A stretch of DNA of 64,000 bases from Lumbricus rubellus (taxonomy: Eukaryota; Annelida; Clitellata; Crassiclitellata; Lumbricidae): contig OX243815.1 in assembly GCA_945859605.1 (NCBI GenBank), positions 36,366,551-36,430,550 on the forward strand. Direction: 5' to 3'. The stretch's first letter is position 1, and every line of letters begins with the position of its first letter. The translations under genes were made by a program, and so were the position numbers. This document shows positions 31,200-44,520 of the stretch, in pieces. The notes beneath the pieces are model-generated. The model was not told the DNA's origin. It worked only from the letters and a program-made list of their open reading frames with translations, and searched no databases.

Positions 31200-34184
31200 G
31201 TTAAATTGTAAGTGTTGTTTATGCTTGGCTTGTGGAAAGTCAATCTTTTTAAATCATCATCAACTTGGTTTTTTCAGTCTAATTTGGTAACAACATCCAA
31301 CGGTTTCAGGTTGAAGCAGCCTGCCATGGTTTCGACCACCAGTAGAGACACATAATGAAAGCCTGCGTTTCCTCCTAACCTTGCACGGTGGTGTGCATGT
31401 ACACCACTGGCTATTTGGCTGGTGCAATGCATGCCATAGACGACAGCAGTCTGGCTAACATTCTGAAACCTGAATAAAAGCCAGTCTGCAAGAAGGTTAC
31501 TGCGCAATTGTTCATAGCTGAGTAAGTCTCCTATTTAAATTTTTTGGTCTCAGCTTCTGAATTTGAAATGAAATATGAAGGAATTTTGTTTGGAACTGAC
31601 TTTGCAAAGTAGGCCTACCGGTAATCTTTGTTTGGAAGCATAATTTCTAATTTCTATGCATCGCATGTTTTTTGGATGTTCTGTCGTAGCCTTAGTGGAG
31701 ACAATTTTGATGTGCACTATCTGTTACTGTAGAGAAATGGAAGTGCATCTTTGTTTGTAACGATGATGTTGGGAAGTCAAAATTTGATGTCATGATGGAA
31801 CAATTGGTTTTTGCATCACTCTTGAAAAGATTCTGTGTTGCGATGGTGCAGAATGAGTCGTATTTATGCAGAGAGTAGATATAGGGTTTTCAGTTGATGG
31901 AAGATTCTAGCCTGCGAAATATGCATGAACTTGTGCTATGAATGACTGCAGAAAAGATTATAAATCTTAATGTGTCAAAGTAAGTCCTCTTTGCTCGTGA
32001 TCTAAAATATTGAGCTGTTGACATTTTCTATGTTTCTTTTAAACTGTGCATGTGGCTGTGTGTGCGTGTGTGTATTCATGTAGAATCCTTTCTTTTGGTT
32101 TGTCATAGCTGGACTGGTTGCTTTCTTGCATTGTTTGCTTTTCTTTCAGCAGCAACTCATGCTGATGTGAGGAAGTAATTACTGTTGTATTCATTTATAT
32201 TAAAATGTCTCTGGAAATTAATCTTTCCACTTTTCGCAGCATGTCTTTGTTCAATTTTGCTTTTGTGTAAGAAGCTCGTTTTATTTCTTACTCTTGCTGG
32301 TTATTTGTAGGCTGTGGTGGCCATATTCGTGAAATGTGATATCCTGTTGTTGCTGTCTCAGAAGTTATGGTCGCATTCCTGCTGCCAGTACCGTGATCAA
32401 AAAAGCAGGTGAAAGTCTATGCGCACTAAACAAGCGAGTTCTTGAGATAAATAAATGTGCATGCTTAACTGATTATCATCATCAGCTGGATCTTGACTTG
32501 TCACTGAGAACCACGTCTGAATCATTTCTGCTTCATTGGCCATTGAATTAGGACTTAGCTTGAACAACTGAATTTAGCGTGTACTGGAAACATGATGCCA
32601 CCTTTAAAGTTACCTAAAGAGTTTAGATTTCTGTTACTGAATCTGTTTTCAGACTTTGTACAACCATTTTCTTACATGCATGATGAACGGAGTTGACAAT
32701 CTGATTGTTCTTCGCATTTCTGACCTTGCGGTCCAGAGAACAAAGGTTGTCTAAAACAATGTAATCACTTACAAGTGTATTGTGGTCGTAATTAGTGAAT
32801 ACGGTGACATTGCCATACAGACATCTGACAGTGTCAAGTGATGATGATGATGATGATGATGATGGTGCAACAGCAATTCTAGACATGTCAATGAATTTAT
32901 TACTGATGAATTTCTTGCTTTTATTGTTAATTTCAGAATGATTTCGAGGTTTGCAAATAAATTCACATGTTTGGCAGATTAGCCGAAGATGCTGGTGAGT
33001 GTTTCTTCGTGGACTAAGGCGCTGGTGGAAGCTGGTTACTTCTTTATTAGCTTAAAGCTAGACATTTTGTGTGAGGCAGGTGATGTTTACGAGCGTATGA
33101 AAGGTCTCGCTGGTGATGCATGTTTTCATCTGTCACAGCCATTCCACAACGTTGAATTCATTGTCACGCAATCATTCTTCATTTCTGTGAACGCTGATTT
33201 GTTTTGTCAGGTTGAATGTTTTTATAAATCATTTCTGTCTGACACATAGACAGGCAAACTCTTTTGTGTGTGAACCTCTACTAAAGCACACCATTTCACT
33301 GTTTTACATCCATTTCTTATGTAATATATATTTGCAGTGGATTGGCCGCTATATTTTTTTTCATAATTCAACTTCTTGAGTGCCATACTAGTTTTGTAAA
33401 TATACGGCTCTTGTTGCCATTGCTGTGTTTTCGACTCATCTTTAACTAAGTTGCTGTTCTTTTAAATGTTGTAGCAACCAGAGTATTTCAAGTGACTCTT
33501 TCTTACAATGTGTAATTCAGGTGACTTTTTGTTACAACTTACATTGCTTGGGAAAGTTTGTTTTTGTCCCTACCCAGCCCCTACCCCAATGCCCCACCCA
33601 GCCCACCCCATGTCACCTTCTTTCACACCCCACCCAGCTCCACCTCTCTGGGTTAGCCAGTTTTGCTTAGTAAATTTCAGTTTTTCACTCCCACCCCTCT
33701 CCACCAAGCCCCCGTCCCCCACCATCCCATACCCCTAGAAAATATGCACCTATTGTTTAACTACTCCTTTTTGGTTTCTGACATATTTCTTCATACTAAA
33801 GTACCAATGATCATTATGCTATTAATGCACAATGTTAAATTGAGATTGTTATAGTCAGAACCTGTATGAAAAAAACTCATGTTTTTAATTTCCTGCTTTG
33901 CATTTTTCACAAACAGATTTGGTAAGGTATAAACATTTGGTAGTATGGTGAAAAGTAATGGTTTTCTGCCACCAAATGCAACTTTTATCATAATCAATTT
34001 TTGCTAGCAGTAACAATATGTTGCATGATGGAATAATAAGATTTTTAAAGAACTGCAAATAGCAGAAAATGATTGATGAAACAAATGTTCAAGATATGCA
34101 CCAGAAATCGCTGACTGATAAATTTAGATAAAAAGATCATAAAGTTCTCCGAGGTGAAAAAGGATACATGAGGGATATATACAT
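31200..34184. other. No gene recognised; (GAT)n and C-rich stretch
   Basis: A (GAT)n microsatellite lies at 32838-32864 and a CCCACCC-rich stretch at 33565-33735. Two splice-bordered candidate exons (32311-32408, and near 32992) are discussed as findings only. Other frames have no recognised product. Confidence 0.5.
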
Positions 34185-34192
34185 AGTACATG

Positions 34193-34442
34193 CAGGGCTG
34201 AAAGTGAGCCGGGTTGGTCCGGGTCTGAGACCCAGCATAGATTTTCGAGACCTGCTGTTGCTGGGTCTCAGCCGGGTCGCAAAACAGGCAATCAGGTACC
34301 AAAAGTGGGTAAAATGGTAGGATTTTCGGTAATTTTGGGCAAATGACTATAGGAAAAACGTCGTCAGAAAATTTATGGGCCAAAGGCGTGCTCGTCCGCC
34401 AAAGTGAGACCCGGCAACTTTTCCAAACCACTTTCAGCCCTG
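34193..34442. mobile_element. hAT MITE, CAGGGCTGAAAGTG family
   Basis: Perfect 8-bp duplication AGTACATG (34185-34192 and 34443-34450). Ends are CAGGGCTGAAAGTG and its exact reverse complement CACTTTCAGCCCTG. Subterminal GAGACCC and GGGTCTGAGACCC motifs repeat inside. 250 bp, non-coding; the minus-strand frame crossing it (34045-34449) is an artefact. Confidence 0.93.
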
Positions 34443-35540
34443 AGTACATGATGCATTTAGGATACTGACGACCACAGAAGGAAAGTTGAGATGTGAGTGG
34501 GAGGAGTTCTAAAGTAACAACAGACAGGTATCTTTAGAAATTTAAGCGCTTCTTTCCTCACCTGGCGATAGATCCGTTCGGACCTGTACGACAAAAGCCA
34601 GCAACTGTTGAATGTTGATATTCTGTTTGCTAAGAAGCACTGAGGCATGCATAGGATGATAGCAAGACTGAGGCATGCATACATTGCATAGGATGATGAT
34701 GCGAAGGTTCTGTGTGAGTTTCGTGTGGACGACATCGTCAGACATGAAACGATTTCATTGCTTCGGTCATTTACGGCCAGTTACCTGACTTTGCTGTCGA
34801 CAGTCGATTCGATGTCTTTGATTGCATGATGGACAGGAAACTTTTTCATTGATTGTTGTTACAGTGTTGAGTTACAGGTAAAGGTTTGAGCAATTTGTGA
34901 TTTGACATGTGCAGAATTATACAAATGGCGTTTGACTTTCTTAGACGAGGTAAGGTGCAGTAAGATAAGGTTGCGTGTAGATATTTTGTGCTTGACTCTG
35001 ATTTGTTTGGTTGACTCCTGCAAGTCTGATCGCAATGCACAAACCCTATTCTCATTTTTGTCTAAGAAAAATAGCGAGAGCGACAGATGAATAGTAGAAT
35101 CACTGTCGTGAAGAGCATAACATTGAGAGAGGGAAGCAAGATCAATTCCCGCTTTCCTCCCAAAGGTATCCCTCCTTCCACTCAGCCTTTCATTTGCCGG
35201 GCTGTGTTGGTGAAATGAGCAGTAGGACATGATGGGTACCTTGCCAGGCTGCCAAACAGTTTCATTCAACTCCTATAATAACTTGTAATCATTCTTTCAA
35301 TACTATAAGTTGTAATCATACTTGGTCAATTTTAAATACAAAGGAAGAATATTATAATTGACCTCATTTGTTCTGTGATCGTTTGTTGCAGTGGCTGTCA
35401 TGGCAGCTTCATTTGTCTCACATCTTGACGTGGAAAGATCAAAGATTTATTCCGTTCAATTTGGAATCACGGAAAACTGACATGTAAAGAATTGTGCTTT
35501 TATTTCATTGCAGAAAATGTGCTTTTGATGTGTCTGTTCC

Positions 35541-35600
35541 AGAGCTTGGCTTTCTAGTAGCGCTTTAGAAATTTTGAGTTTACGATTACGATTACGAGAG
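35541..35600 (+). repeat. SINE-like repeat 2, copy c
   Basis: AGAGCTTGGCTTTCTAGTAG, GCGCTTTAGAA, and a (GATTAC)n-like tail at 35580-35597. Only the 3' part is kept. Confidence 0.65.
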
Positions 35601-35730
35601 CGCTGCTCGCTTGTTTCTGCTGACATGTGATGCTGTACATATTTTCTGTTGCAATTACAGTATACACAATTTCAAAGTATTCATCTAACAATTTTGTCAG
35701 GTTGGCAGTACAATATTTTGATCTTGCATA

Positions 35731-37634
35731 CATGGGTGCCCGCAGCATAGGTCAAGGGGGGTCGCGTGACCCCCCCTGAAAAGCATGACAAAATATTAGC
35801 AATAGCACTTTCTGGGCAAATGTTAGTGGTTAAACGGGACAGCTTGCCCAACAGTCATTGTGTTCTTTTACTTCACCAACTTTTGGGGTATATCTTGTGG
35901 TTATCTCTACATATTGGGTACTACTTTAACCCGTTACTCAGTCATAATTATGTATATTATTGTATAATAGGCCTGCATAGAGTCAGACGTCAGAAGAACA
36001 GTCTTTCAACCACTCAGGTCATCGGGGTACCGGTACGGTAATCGGATTTGCCGACTATTATAGCTAGCCGTAAACTCGTAGAGGTTGCCGTCAAACCCCA
36101 CTTGTAAGATTGATGGCACCCTAATTGTCTTCCTGTGATGCAGGTCAATGGTCAATCTGCCAGTCTAATGCAGCCTGGCATATTGTACCCATATTATGCT
36201 CTCCTTTCTAAGAATGCACAAGGAAGATGTCTCTCATCAAACTGCCCTCCCGCACACATTCTCATAGGACACAAGAGTTTGTAGTATATCAAATTTCAGC
36301 TGTGGACTTGTGGTATAGGCTATGCATTTACAGGGCTGTCCAGCCTCTTTTGAATAATTAGTGGTGATTCGGCTTGTGGATAAAGCTATCACATTATACC
36401 GGTAGCCTATATGTACAGTATAGTGACAGTGTTGATGTTGTTATCAAAAATACAGTGACCCTAAGCTTGTGGAGGTAAACTCATTCACTGTTCATAAATC
36501 TTGCTCTACTGCAGTCAAAGTTGTAGTTTATAATACTTTATTTACCTGGTAAAACTCTGGCTGAAAGGTTTGATTTCTTCTGGAAATGTCTAAGCACGCC
36601 TGCAGGTGATTTGGCAGGAAAAGCTTTAGCTTTGTCAAGGCAATATCGAGCAGACCTTAATAGTCAGGATCTCATAACAGAAATGAAAGATTTGTCCTCT
36701 ATACATAAAGTAAATTATGAACGTTCCCATTGAATCTGCATAACTTTTTAACATAGTAAAAATTAAATCCGAGTAATTTATAAATGTTTGCCAGCTTACA
36801 ATAGGCCAACTGTAGACAATTCAATCAGAAGTAACCTCTGCAATAAGATTATTTAGCAAGCTGAAGAGCCTGATTTATGCCTGAAGATGACAGAATTAAT
36901 TTTTAAAGGCATATAAAGTCTCATTACAACTTTACATGATCTTCTAGATCTGGTCAGGTTGAGCTTTGGGACTAGTCTTGTTTTTAAAACTGCCATAAGA
37001 AATGTTGCAGAAAAATGACAAGGAATGCGCTTTTGTTAGGCCTACAGTCATTCTATTGTGCTATAAATGCAAGTACAAAATACTTTGCTAGTATTTAAAA
37101 TTGTATCTCAAACACTATAGCATTTAAAATAATTACCATAGTCTAACTGAATCAAACATATGGTAAGAAATATATAAGAACAAGAAGAAAACATAATATT
37201 TGATCAATCAACTACAGGTTCTTGCTCATGTAGACTAAATACAAAATTACAAGCTGACGAAGTTTTGCCCCTGAAATTTTCTGCACCCTTGAAATAAAGA
37301 AATGACGTCCCTGCATGGTACTGTTAGTCTATTATAGTTACCCGGTAGTACAGTTAGTTAGTGTTATTGATTTTTTTCTATGAATAGGCCTAATATACAT
37401 GAATAATATATGCCATAGCCTAGGCCTATATCAAAGTCTAAAACTGTTTAAAGACTTTTTCGTTTTGTTACAAAAGGCTCATAAATATTATATTACCATA
37501 CGTTACATTGAGATAATGTACAGTTGTGTGAGTTGCTTGGTTTTAATGGCATTATTTTGTATCTTATTCTTAACTTCTCTGGCCACAACCGAGTCGACTG
37601 ACCCCCCCTGCAAAAAATCCTGCGGGCGCCCATG
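35731..37634. mobile_element. 1.9-kb hAT-type element, CATGGG family
   Basis: Perfect 8-bp duplication CTTGCATA (35723-35730 and 37635-37642). Ends CATGGGTGCCCGCAG and, reversed, CATGGGCGCCCGCAG. Both ends then carry a GGGGGGTC-type run; the left end also has a small palindrome, GGGGGGTCGCGTGACCCCCC. Same family as 9303-12115, different interior. The frames at 35766-36041 and 37399-37683 lack transposase motifs. It brings a cluster of TAGGCCTA words into a region otherwise poor in them. Confidence 0.9.
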
Positions 37635-37642
37635 CTTGCATA

Positions 37643-40500
37643 GCAGAGTGAAGAAACCTGTGGCCAGAGATGTAGGAGACTGAGACCTTCAGTTATTCTC
37701 TAAGATATGACAGATGGAGTGCAGCACATAAGGCAAATAGTAATAAGCATTATGATCTTAGAAATTCAGTTGGTATGGCGCAGATAACCAGTGCAGTTCT
37801 GAAACTTTTGGCAAGATTTGTTGACACTAGGATTTTGCACTGTATTTAACTTTACTCTCATTTAACTGAATGCACAGTTTTGCGCATTACTGCATTTTTC
37901 AGTGCAATGGTTTTGAAAATCATTCAAAAAATTCAGGAAACCATTGCATTTTTCTCACCTCAAAGACAAAGTTTAGCTAAGCTTTTCAGGGTTGATAGCT
38001 TGAAAAGATGCAGTCAACATGTAAGCAGTAAGATTGATTGTACATGATGCAAGACATACTGTGCTCAAGGTAATCAAATTGTTAAGTTTGAGAAGTTTAA
38101 ACATAACAGTGAAATGCTCCAAGGGACCATACCTGAGAAAATCCTCGCAAAGACAGAGAAGTTAAGAAATGCATTTAGAAGGCAATTAGGTATTAGTGTC
38201 ATTTTGATTATGTGCCAATTTTGGTTTTAGTTATGATTGTTTGTCGTAATATTAGTTCAAGGTATTTATGAGTTTCTTCATTGCATCTTCAATAAAAAGT
38301 GAATCGATTCATTTTCACCAGCTATTAAACCTTCTTCCATCATGACATTCCACTGTAAACCCATTTATGTTCTGTTATTTGGTTGTCTACCAGCAATAGC
38401 CTACATACATGTAGAGGAGACTTGCACAAAGACAGTTTCTGGAATGCACATCAGTCACTTAACATATTGCAAAATAGTTAGGATCTGCTTTCTTTCATTA
38501 TTAATCAGCATGCTTAAAGAAGGTGTCCTTATGATGGCATCACTATGTTCAAGCACCATAAATTATGTTAATTATAGAAAGTGGAAGCTGAGCACTGAGA
38601 AGAAGTGGATGTTTGAATGTTGGTAAAGACAGAGAACCGGAAGAAGATTATTAATCTAGAACAAAGACTTCTAGAAGTTGATTAGGTATAAACTGATTTA
38701 GCAAAAATCATTGCTTAATTTTGTTTGTTAGCACAAAATTGTCCATGTTTTGTTAATGTGATTGTCGTCCATTAACTTCATGGTTTACATATGCATGTTT
38801 TCAGGCTTAGTTGAGCATTGCAAAATAGAAGAACTTTATTATGTTCATTCTCCTGTTTTCATTGCCTTTCAAGTACACTTACCCTTGACTTCATACAGCT
38901 GCACGTATTATTTTAGTGTGCAAGTAAATGAAATGTTAAGTCGACCAGACTTTGGCCGTTTGATGCATTGGCTGTGATTCTAGCAGCAAGTTGCTTATGC
39001 TAATCAGTTATCTGATATTGATTCCTATGGATATGGTTTTATAGAAAGAGACAAACAGACAGACAGACAGAGAGGCGGGCAGGCATGAGTAGAACGAAAG
39101 ACAGGTGCATTCTATGAAGGACGTTGCGTTACACGAAGCCGTTGTTCTTGCATTTAGTTGATGCGGATAACTTTGTGGTTTTTATGATAGCGTGAGAACG
39201 TTGTCAATCAGCTGATCAGCCATCCAGATTATCGAGATGAATCGCCAGCAGATGATCCTCTCGCTGATCATCCGATGATCATCCACTGATCATCCGTCTC
39301 GAGATAATTCTCATGCGTGTGCTGATTGGTTTTGCATGTCATCATGTCGTGCGTTGGTTGGCATTAAGATGGTATACGCAATATTGTCTGCTCTGATAGA
39401 TGCACAGTTTGTGTCGTATTCAACAGATATATTCTATCTTGATGATGCTGTGCTGTAGTCCTACTAGTCAGATCACTTGCTTACAAGTGAGACTGCGGGG
39501 CTGGAAATGAGTGGAAACATGCTTGGAATCTGGCAATTTCTTCAGTAGGTATATAATTTAGTATCCAAACTAGGGTTGGTGAATGGTGATATTAGTGCAT
39601 GTTACTGCAGTGAGAGAAATGGTATTACAAAAGCTCCTTATAACTCCTTTGAAAACATATCAATGTTTTTGTGTGTGATAAGAATTTCATTTTTAAAAAT
39701 CTTGGCTTAAATCGTAATTGAACGTTTCTATCGTGCTGCAGATGTTGGTGTAAAACACATAAGTGTCCGTCTCTAAATTCCTGTCCTATGTGATGTTAAA
39801 TGTCATTTGAACACAGACTATAACATCAGTTAGCAAAACTGTGCGCTGTAAATCTCTTTCCTTGAACTTTTCTGGGTTTTTTCAATCTATCGCAATTTTA
39901 TGAATTCTTTCATCTTGCCTTTCTTTCTGGATTGTTGTAGTTATGTAAATCTGTGAGCGGATGGATCATATATTTATACTTTCATCATTTTGTCTGATGT
40001 TACATGTATGTGAAATGTCAGTGTTATTTGAAGTGAAGCACCTTAGTGACAGGATGGCTAGACGTTGGTATGTTGAGTTGTGTGTGTGTGTGTGTGTGTT
40101 CTTCAGCTGCAAGGTAGTGTGTTATTAGCACACAGCCAGTATCCATAGCACTGCTGATGTTGGCAAGGCAACAGACTGCTAAGTAATAGACTTTTCTGGT
40201 TTTTATCTCAATTGTTGCATCAGGTGAGAAGTTGACAATTTTATGTTTGTCCGTTTGACCTTTAGGAATGATTGTTTGATTATTCGACTCACACTTGAAT
40301 CAGCTGAGAATGACCTTCAGTTGCCTGTGATGTGTAAACATAGCGAATAAATAAAAATAGATGATGTTACAGCTCCAAAATGACATTGAATCACGTTCAG
40401 TGTGTGGCCATTTTGCGCCCAATTTGTTATGTTTAACATTAGAAATTTATGGATTTCGACGCCAAAGTGCAGCATATGTGAAACATCGTGGCAGAATCAC
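37643..40500. other. No gene recognised
   Basis: Unique AT-rich DNA with an (AGAC)n run at 39053-39070 and (TG)n at 40080-40101. A cluster of TGATCATCC words at 39200-39305 is noted as a finding. The ATG-initiated frame 38342-38626 has a hydrophobic start but no family match. Confidence 0.5.
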
Positions 40501-40508
40501 GGCTAATG

Positions 40509-40715
40509 CCAAAATTCACGATTTCCATGAATTTGTGATTTTCAATTGGCCTTATATTTTGCCTTGTTCTATCATCAGTGTCTTCTGACTCTCAATTACA
40601 CTCTTCTATTAATTCACGGTTCCATGAATTTGTGATTTTTTTGCCTAGACCTAAAATAGTTTTACTTGTTCTATTATTAATGCCATCTGACTCAATTACA
40701 ATCTTCTATTAATAG
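40509..40715 (+). repeat. Tandem duplication of about 100 bp
   Basis: Both halves begin TTCCATGAATTTGTGATTTT, include TTGTTCTAT and TCTGACTC, and end CTTCTATTAAT. The second half has small deletions. Confidence 0.8.
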
Positions 40716-40997
40716 GAACCTGAGCATATGAAATGGGTTAGTATTGGGTGCAGAAAAATGGGTTGTAGTGTAATGTACTACATTATATATATATAGACAG
40801 CATCCATTTAGAATATTTGACAAAAGAGAAGTCTTAAATGTTTTCCAAGAGGTGGCAGGCTGTGCATCATGTGACATTTGATCTTTATCTTGACATTAGG
40901 CCAAAAATGACTATATTCAGTTACTCATTTGTTTGTCTTGACTTTTCTGGTTAGAGAAAGGATGTAAGTACTTTATTTTGTGTAAATTGCTGTAATC

Positions 40998-41046
40998 ATC
41001 ATACTCGTCGTCATCATCATCCTCGTCGTCATCATCATCATCATCT
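40998..41046 (+). repeat. CATCGT/ATC triplet microsatellite
   Basis: Two short blocks of TCGTCATCATCATC type. Confidence 0.85.
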
Positions 41047-41640
41047 GCATTCTCGTTTGTTCAATCAATGCCAGGTAAAGAATGATAAACGTTTCAAGTG
41101 TCGTGCGGTTGAAGCCATGTTGTCCTATGTATACACACTGAGTCTATTGAAGAAAAATCTTCGAAGACACATGTAGACATAATATAACGAAATGAATGCT
41201 TGTCATCAAACTATTATCAACTGTATCCTTTGACCATTATGCATGTCTTCCAGTATGCTGAAGATTGTGTGACGTTGTGATGATCTTCGTTTGTGCTATA
41301 GAAGTCAAATGTATTTCTAGGTCTGCAGGTGAAATTGCTTATCTTGTTACTTCTATTATATAATCAGTGCAAGAATGTTAAAACATCAGATGTCCTTGAG
41401 AATTTCTAAGGTTCTTTCAAAGATAATTCATTCAACTGAATTGTGTGCAAGTAGCTGGATGAAATGAAAGCTAACCATTTTGATGGTTTTTCAGTTCTGA
41501 GTGTGTACAGGTTTCCTTAGTACCGAGAGAAAGTTTCATGCACGTTCCTGTTCAGTTTTTTGTGGCAGAGTTTCTGTTACGGCTGACTGGCGGGCTGAGT
41601 GCAGTGTGTGTGCAATGCTGTGCATGTCCACAGGGCAGTA

Positions 41641-41641
41641 G

Positions 41642-41685
<44 letters not shown>
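41641..41685 (+). repeat. (CTG)n microsatellite, about 15 triplets
   Basis: Pure CTG run. It gives Leu, Cys or Ala runs in the three plus frames. It lies inside two overlapping open frames (41538-41807 and 41599-41952) whose coding status is doubtful. Confidence 0.95.
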
Positions 41686-43187
41686 ATGTTCCCTCTGTGG
41701 CTTCATTGTATTGCAACACTTGCCTTCTTCAAAAGCATAAACAGATGGTTGGCCGCCACCGCCTATATACGTTTACTTTCAGACATAGCAATTATATCCC
41801 AGTCTGAATATAATGATTTTTTTGCTTTGCACACACACAGACTGCTTCGCGATTCTGGAAATCTGGTACTTGATCTCGCCGGCTCTGTTCATGATCGCAG
41901 TGCTTGGCTGCTCGGCATATCTCGCTTATTTCCTCGTATGTTTGGCCTCTGAGGCGGTCGTTTACATTCCACACTTAAGCACCAAGATTTAACTTTTTAT
42001 CACCTCTCTGCTGCTTCACAATAAATTTTTCAGCAGACATAAAAAGCTGCACTTTCGGCGAACGCGTATGTACTTTGTCCAGACATTTCTGATGGGTTTT
42101 GTTGCGGCCAACTGCCAGTCAGGATGATCTAGTTGGGTGGGAATGAATGCCTCCTCATACCTGATAATCACTGATTTTTTCTCTAAGCTGCAATCAGTGC
42201 GTGGCTCGATGATCGTATAATAAGCTTATTAGTCAAGCGACTACGACGGCGACGACGCAGACGTGAATTGTCTCGTCTGCATTTGTGTCGGTCGTCACGT
42301 GATGTCTGGATGCAGCTGTGTGCTCCGCAGTCGGCTGTCTGCACCGCCGCTGCCGCCACAGCCTTTGCTTTTGCGTCCAACCCATGCGCTTGCACTTGTG
42401 TCTGATGTCCATGCACTGCAGCAGCACCAGTCCGTAGACGCCACCACCACCATCATCCATTGTATGCTGTTTCGTGTCTGCAGATGTTGCAACTTTATCT
42501 TTTCATTCTTCTCTCCATCTGCAGATCTCAGTTTTTTCATTCTACACTGCAGACCAACCGTCAAACGCTTCAGCAACGATGATCGCCATCTCATTAAGTA
42601 TGGATGGTTTTGAATTCGCATAAATTTGCATAGCTTAGCATAATTTGTGTACAGACGAGTAGGCTAGCAGTAGTCTGAATGGTGTTTGAAAGCCAGTTGC
42701 AACTCTGAACTGCGTTGTAACACGTAAGTGATACATGATTTCTTTTATACGACACGTTGATACTGTGTCGTTATTTATTTTAATTGCATTCTTTCAGATA
42801 TTTTCAGAAAAACTTACTAAAAACCCTCAAATTTGTTGTGTGGAATATATCAGCTGAGAAATCTTACGATAGTTCTTGCTATTTTACTCTCTGATGATTT
42901 TAGGTTTTGCTTTCATTTTCTACTCCAACCTAGAGTTATCGTCGATCAGACATAATTATGCAACGTAGTTGTTTGACTTGTCTGGAATAACTTTTCTCTT
43001 GCATCTCAGTTTTGTGTCGTACCTAATCTGAAAATAGCTGCTTGCTTTTAAGCATATTTTCTAATGCACTATTGCACTGGACATCTTTGTGTAAGTTGTG
43101 ACGGTTCATTTAAATCCAAATTTGTATCTCTCATTGATTTTGAGTTTGATCGAGAGGCTGATGGAAAAACATGTGGACAGACAAGTT

Positions 43188-43410
43188 ATAGACTGAGTCT
43201 GATAGACTGAGTCTGATAGACTAAGTCTGATATAGACCGAGTCTGGTAGACTGAGTTTGATAGACAGTCTGAGTCTGGTAGACTGAGTCTGGTAGACTGA
43301 GTCTGGTAGACTGAGTCTGGTAGAGACAGTTTGGCATCAGACAGACAGCCAGACATGAAGACGGAAGAGAGACAGAGAGAGACAGAGGGAAAGAGAGAGA
43401 GAGAGAGATA
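43188..43410 (+). repeat. 14-bp AGACTGAGTCTGGT minisatellite and GA tract
   Basis: About ten units of AGACTGAGTCTG(A/G)T with point changes (43190-43325), then a degenerate GAGAGACAGAGA tract to 43410. Confidence 0.9.
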
Positions 43411-43645
43411 CGAAGATGCTTCATACGAAGTTGTTCATCTAGAAAAACCGATCGTATGCTGACCCGATCTGACGAGACTAGATCGAGTTCGACTCAATCT
43501 GACCCATTCTCATATTGTTTTCTCTGGTTGGATCAGATTGGATTTATACATACAGTACATATGGATGGGGTTGGTCTACGTTGCCCAGTTTACCGACAGA
43601 CTTGCGGTGAACCAGGTTGACCTTGACAGAGTGGATGTGTCTAAG

Positions 43646-43800
43646 CACCATAATAATAATTATTATTATAATTATAATTATATTAATAGTAGTTGTAGTA
43701 GTAGTAACAATAATAATTATAATAATAGTAGTTGTAGTAGTAGTAATAATGATAATCATAATAATAGTAATAATAGTTGTAGTAATAATAATAATCACCT
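43646..43800 (+). repeat. AAT/TAG triplet microsatellite
   Basis: Compound ATAATA, GTAGTAGTA and TAATAA triplets. All open frames over it (Ile/Val, Asn/Ser, Tyr) are artefacts. Confidence 0.9.
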
Positions 43801-43978
43801 CTTCCAGAGGATCTCGGTGGCTTTTCAACAGGGAATTCCATAATGCCTCTCTGGAACACTGCCACCTCTGCCTAGGCTGTGAATATTAATAATAGCAATA
43901 ATTTGGATAATAATCTTTGTTTATTATTTCAAACTGTCATGAACACAGATGATTACAATTCATAACTAGTATGAATGG

Positions 43979-44247
43979 ATGATCACAAGTTATAATGTTA
44001 TAATCACAAGTTATAATGTTATAATCACAAGTTATAATGTTATAATCACATGTTATAATGTTATAATCACAAGTTATAATGTTATAATCACAAGTAATAA
44101 TGTTATAATCACATGTTATAATGTTATAATCACAAGTTATAATGTTATAATCACAAGTAATAATGTTATAATCACAAGTTATAATGTTATAATCACAAGT
44201 TATAATCACAAGTTATAATGTTATAATTACAAGTTATAATGTTATAA
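43979..44247 (+). repeat. 21-bp TATAATCACAAGT minisatellite
   Basis: About 12 units containing ATAATCACAAGTTATAATG, with AAGT/ATGT and TTATAA/TAATAA variants. Both strands read open because the unit is 21 bp. Confidence 0.92.
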
Positions 44248-44354
44248 TCACACGACATTGCAATCTGCTTCTGCAACGAAGATGCAAGTTATGGTGTCAC
44301 ATGATCGTGAGAACTCTCAGATCAATACATTTGCATATCTATGCTTGTCTCTGT

Positions 44355-44520
44355 ACTGGAGACCTATGCACTTGTTTTTGAGACCTAAGTACTTGTATAT
44401 GAGACTTAAGTACTTGAGACCATCACACTTGTACTCATTTCTGTCAATTTTGATACCTGCGTACTTGTGCTTGTTCTCGTACTTGGGACATGGTACTTTT
44501 AGTTGAAGCCCAAGTACGTT
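44355..44520. repeat. Cluster of AGTACTTG/GAGAC words
   Basis: AAGTACTTG or CGTACTTG, often with GAGAC nearby, recurs about seven times in loose tandem. It may be an eroded minisatellite or the interior of a dispersed repeat. Confidence 0.55.

Noticed and set aside
34045..34449. 134-codon minus-strand frame
   Set aside because: It runs through a 250-bp hAT MITE, including both inverted ends.
38342..38626. 94-codon ATG frame with signal-peptide-like start
   Set aside because: AT-rich codons throughout, no Kozak context of note, no splice structure and no recognised family.
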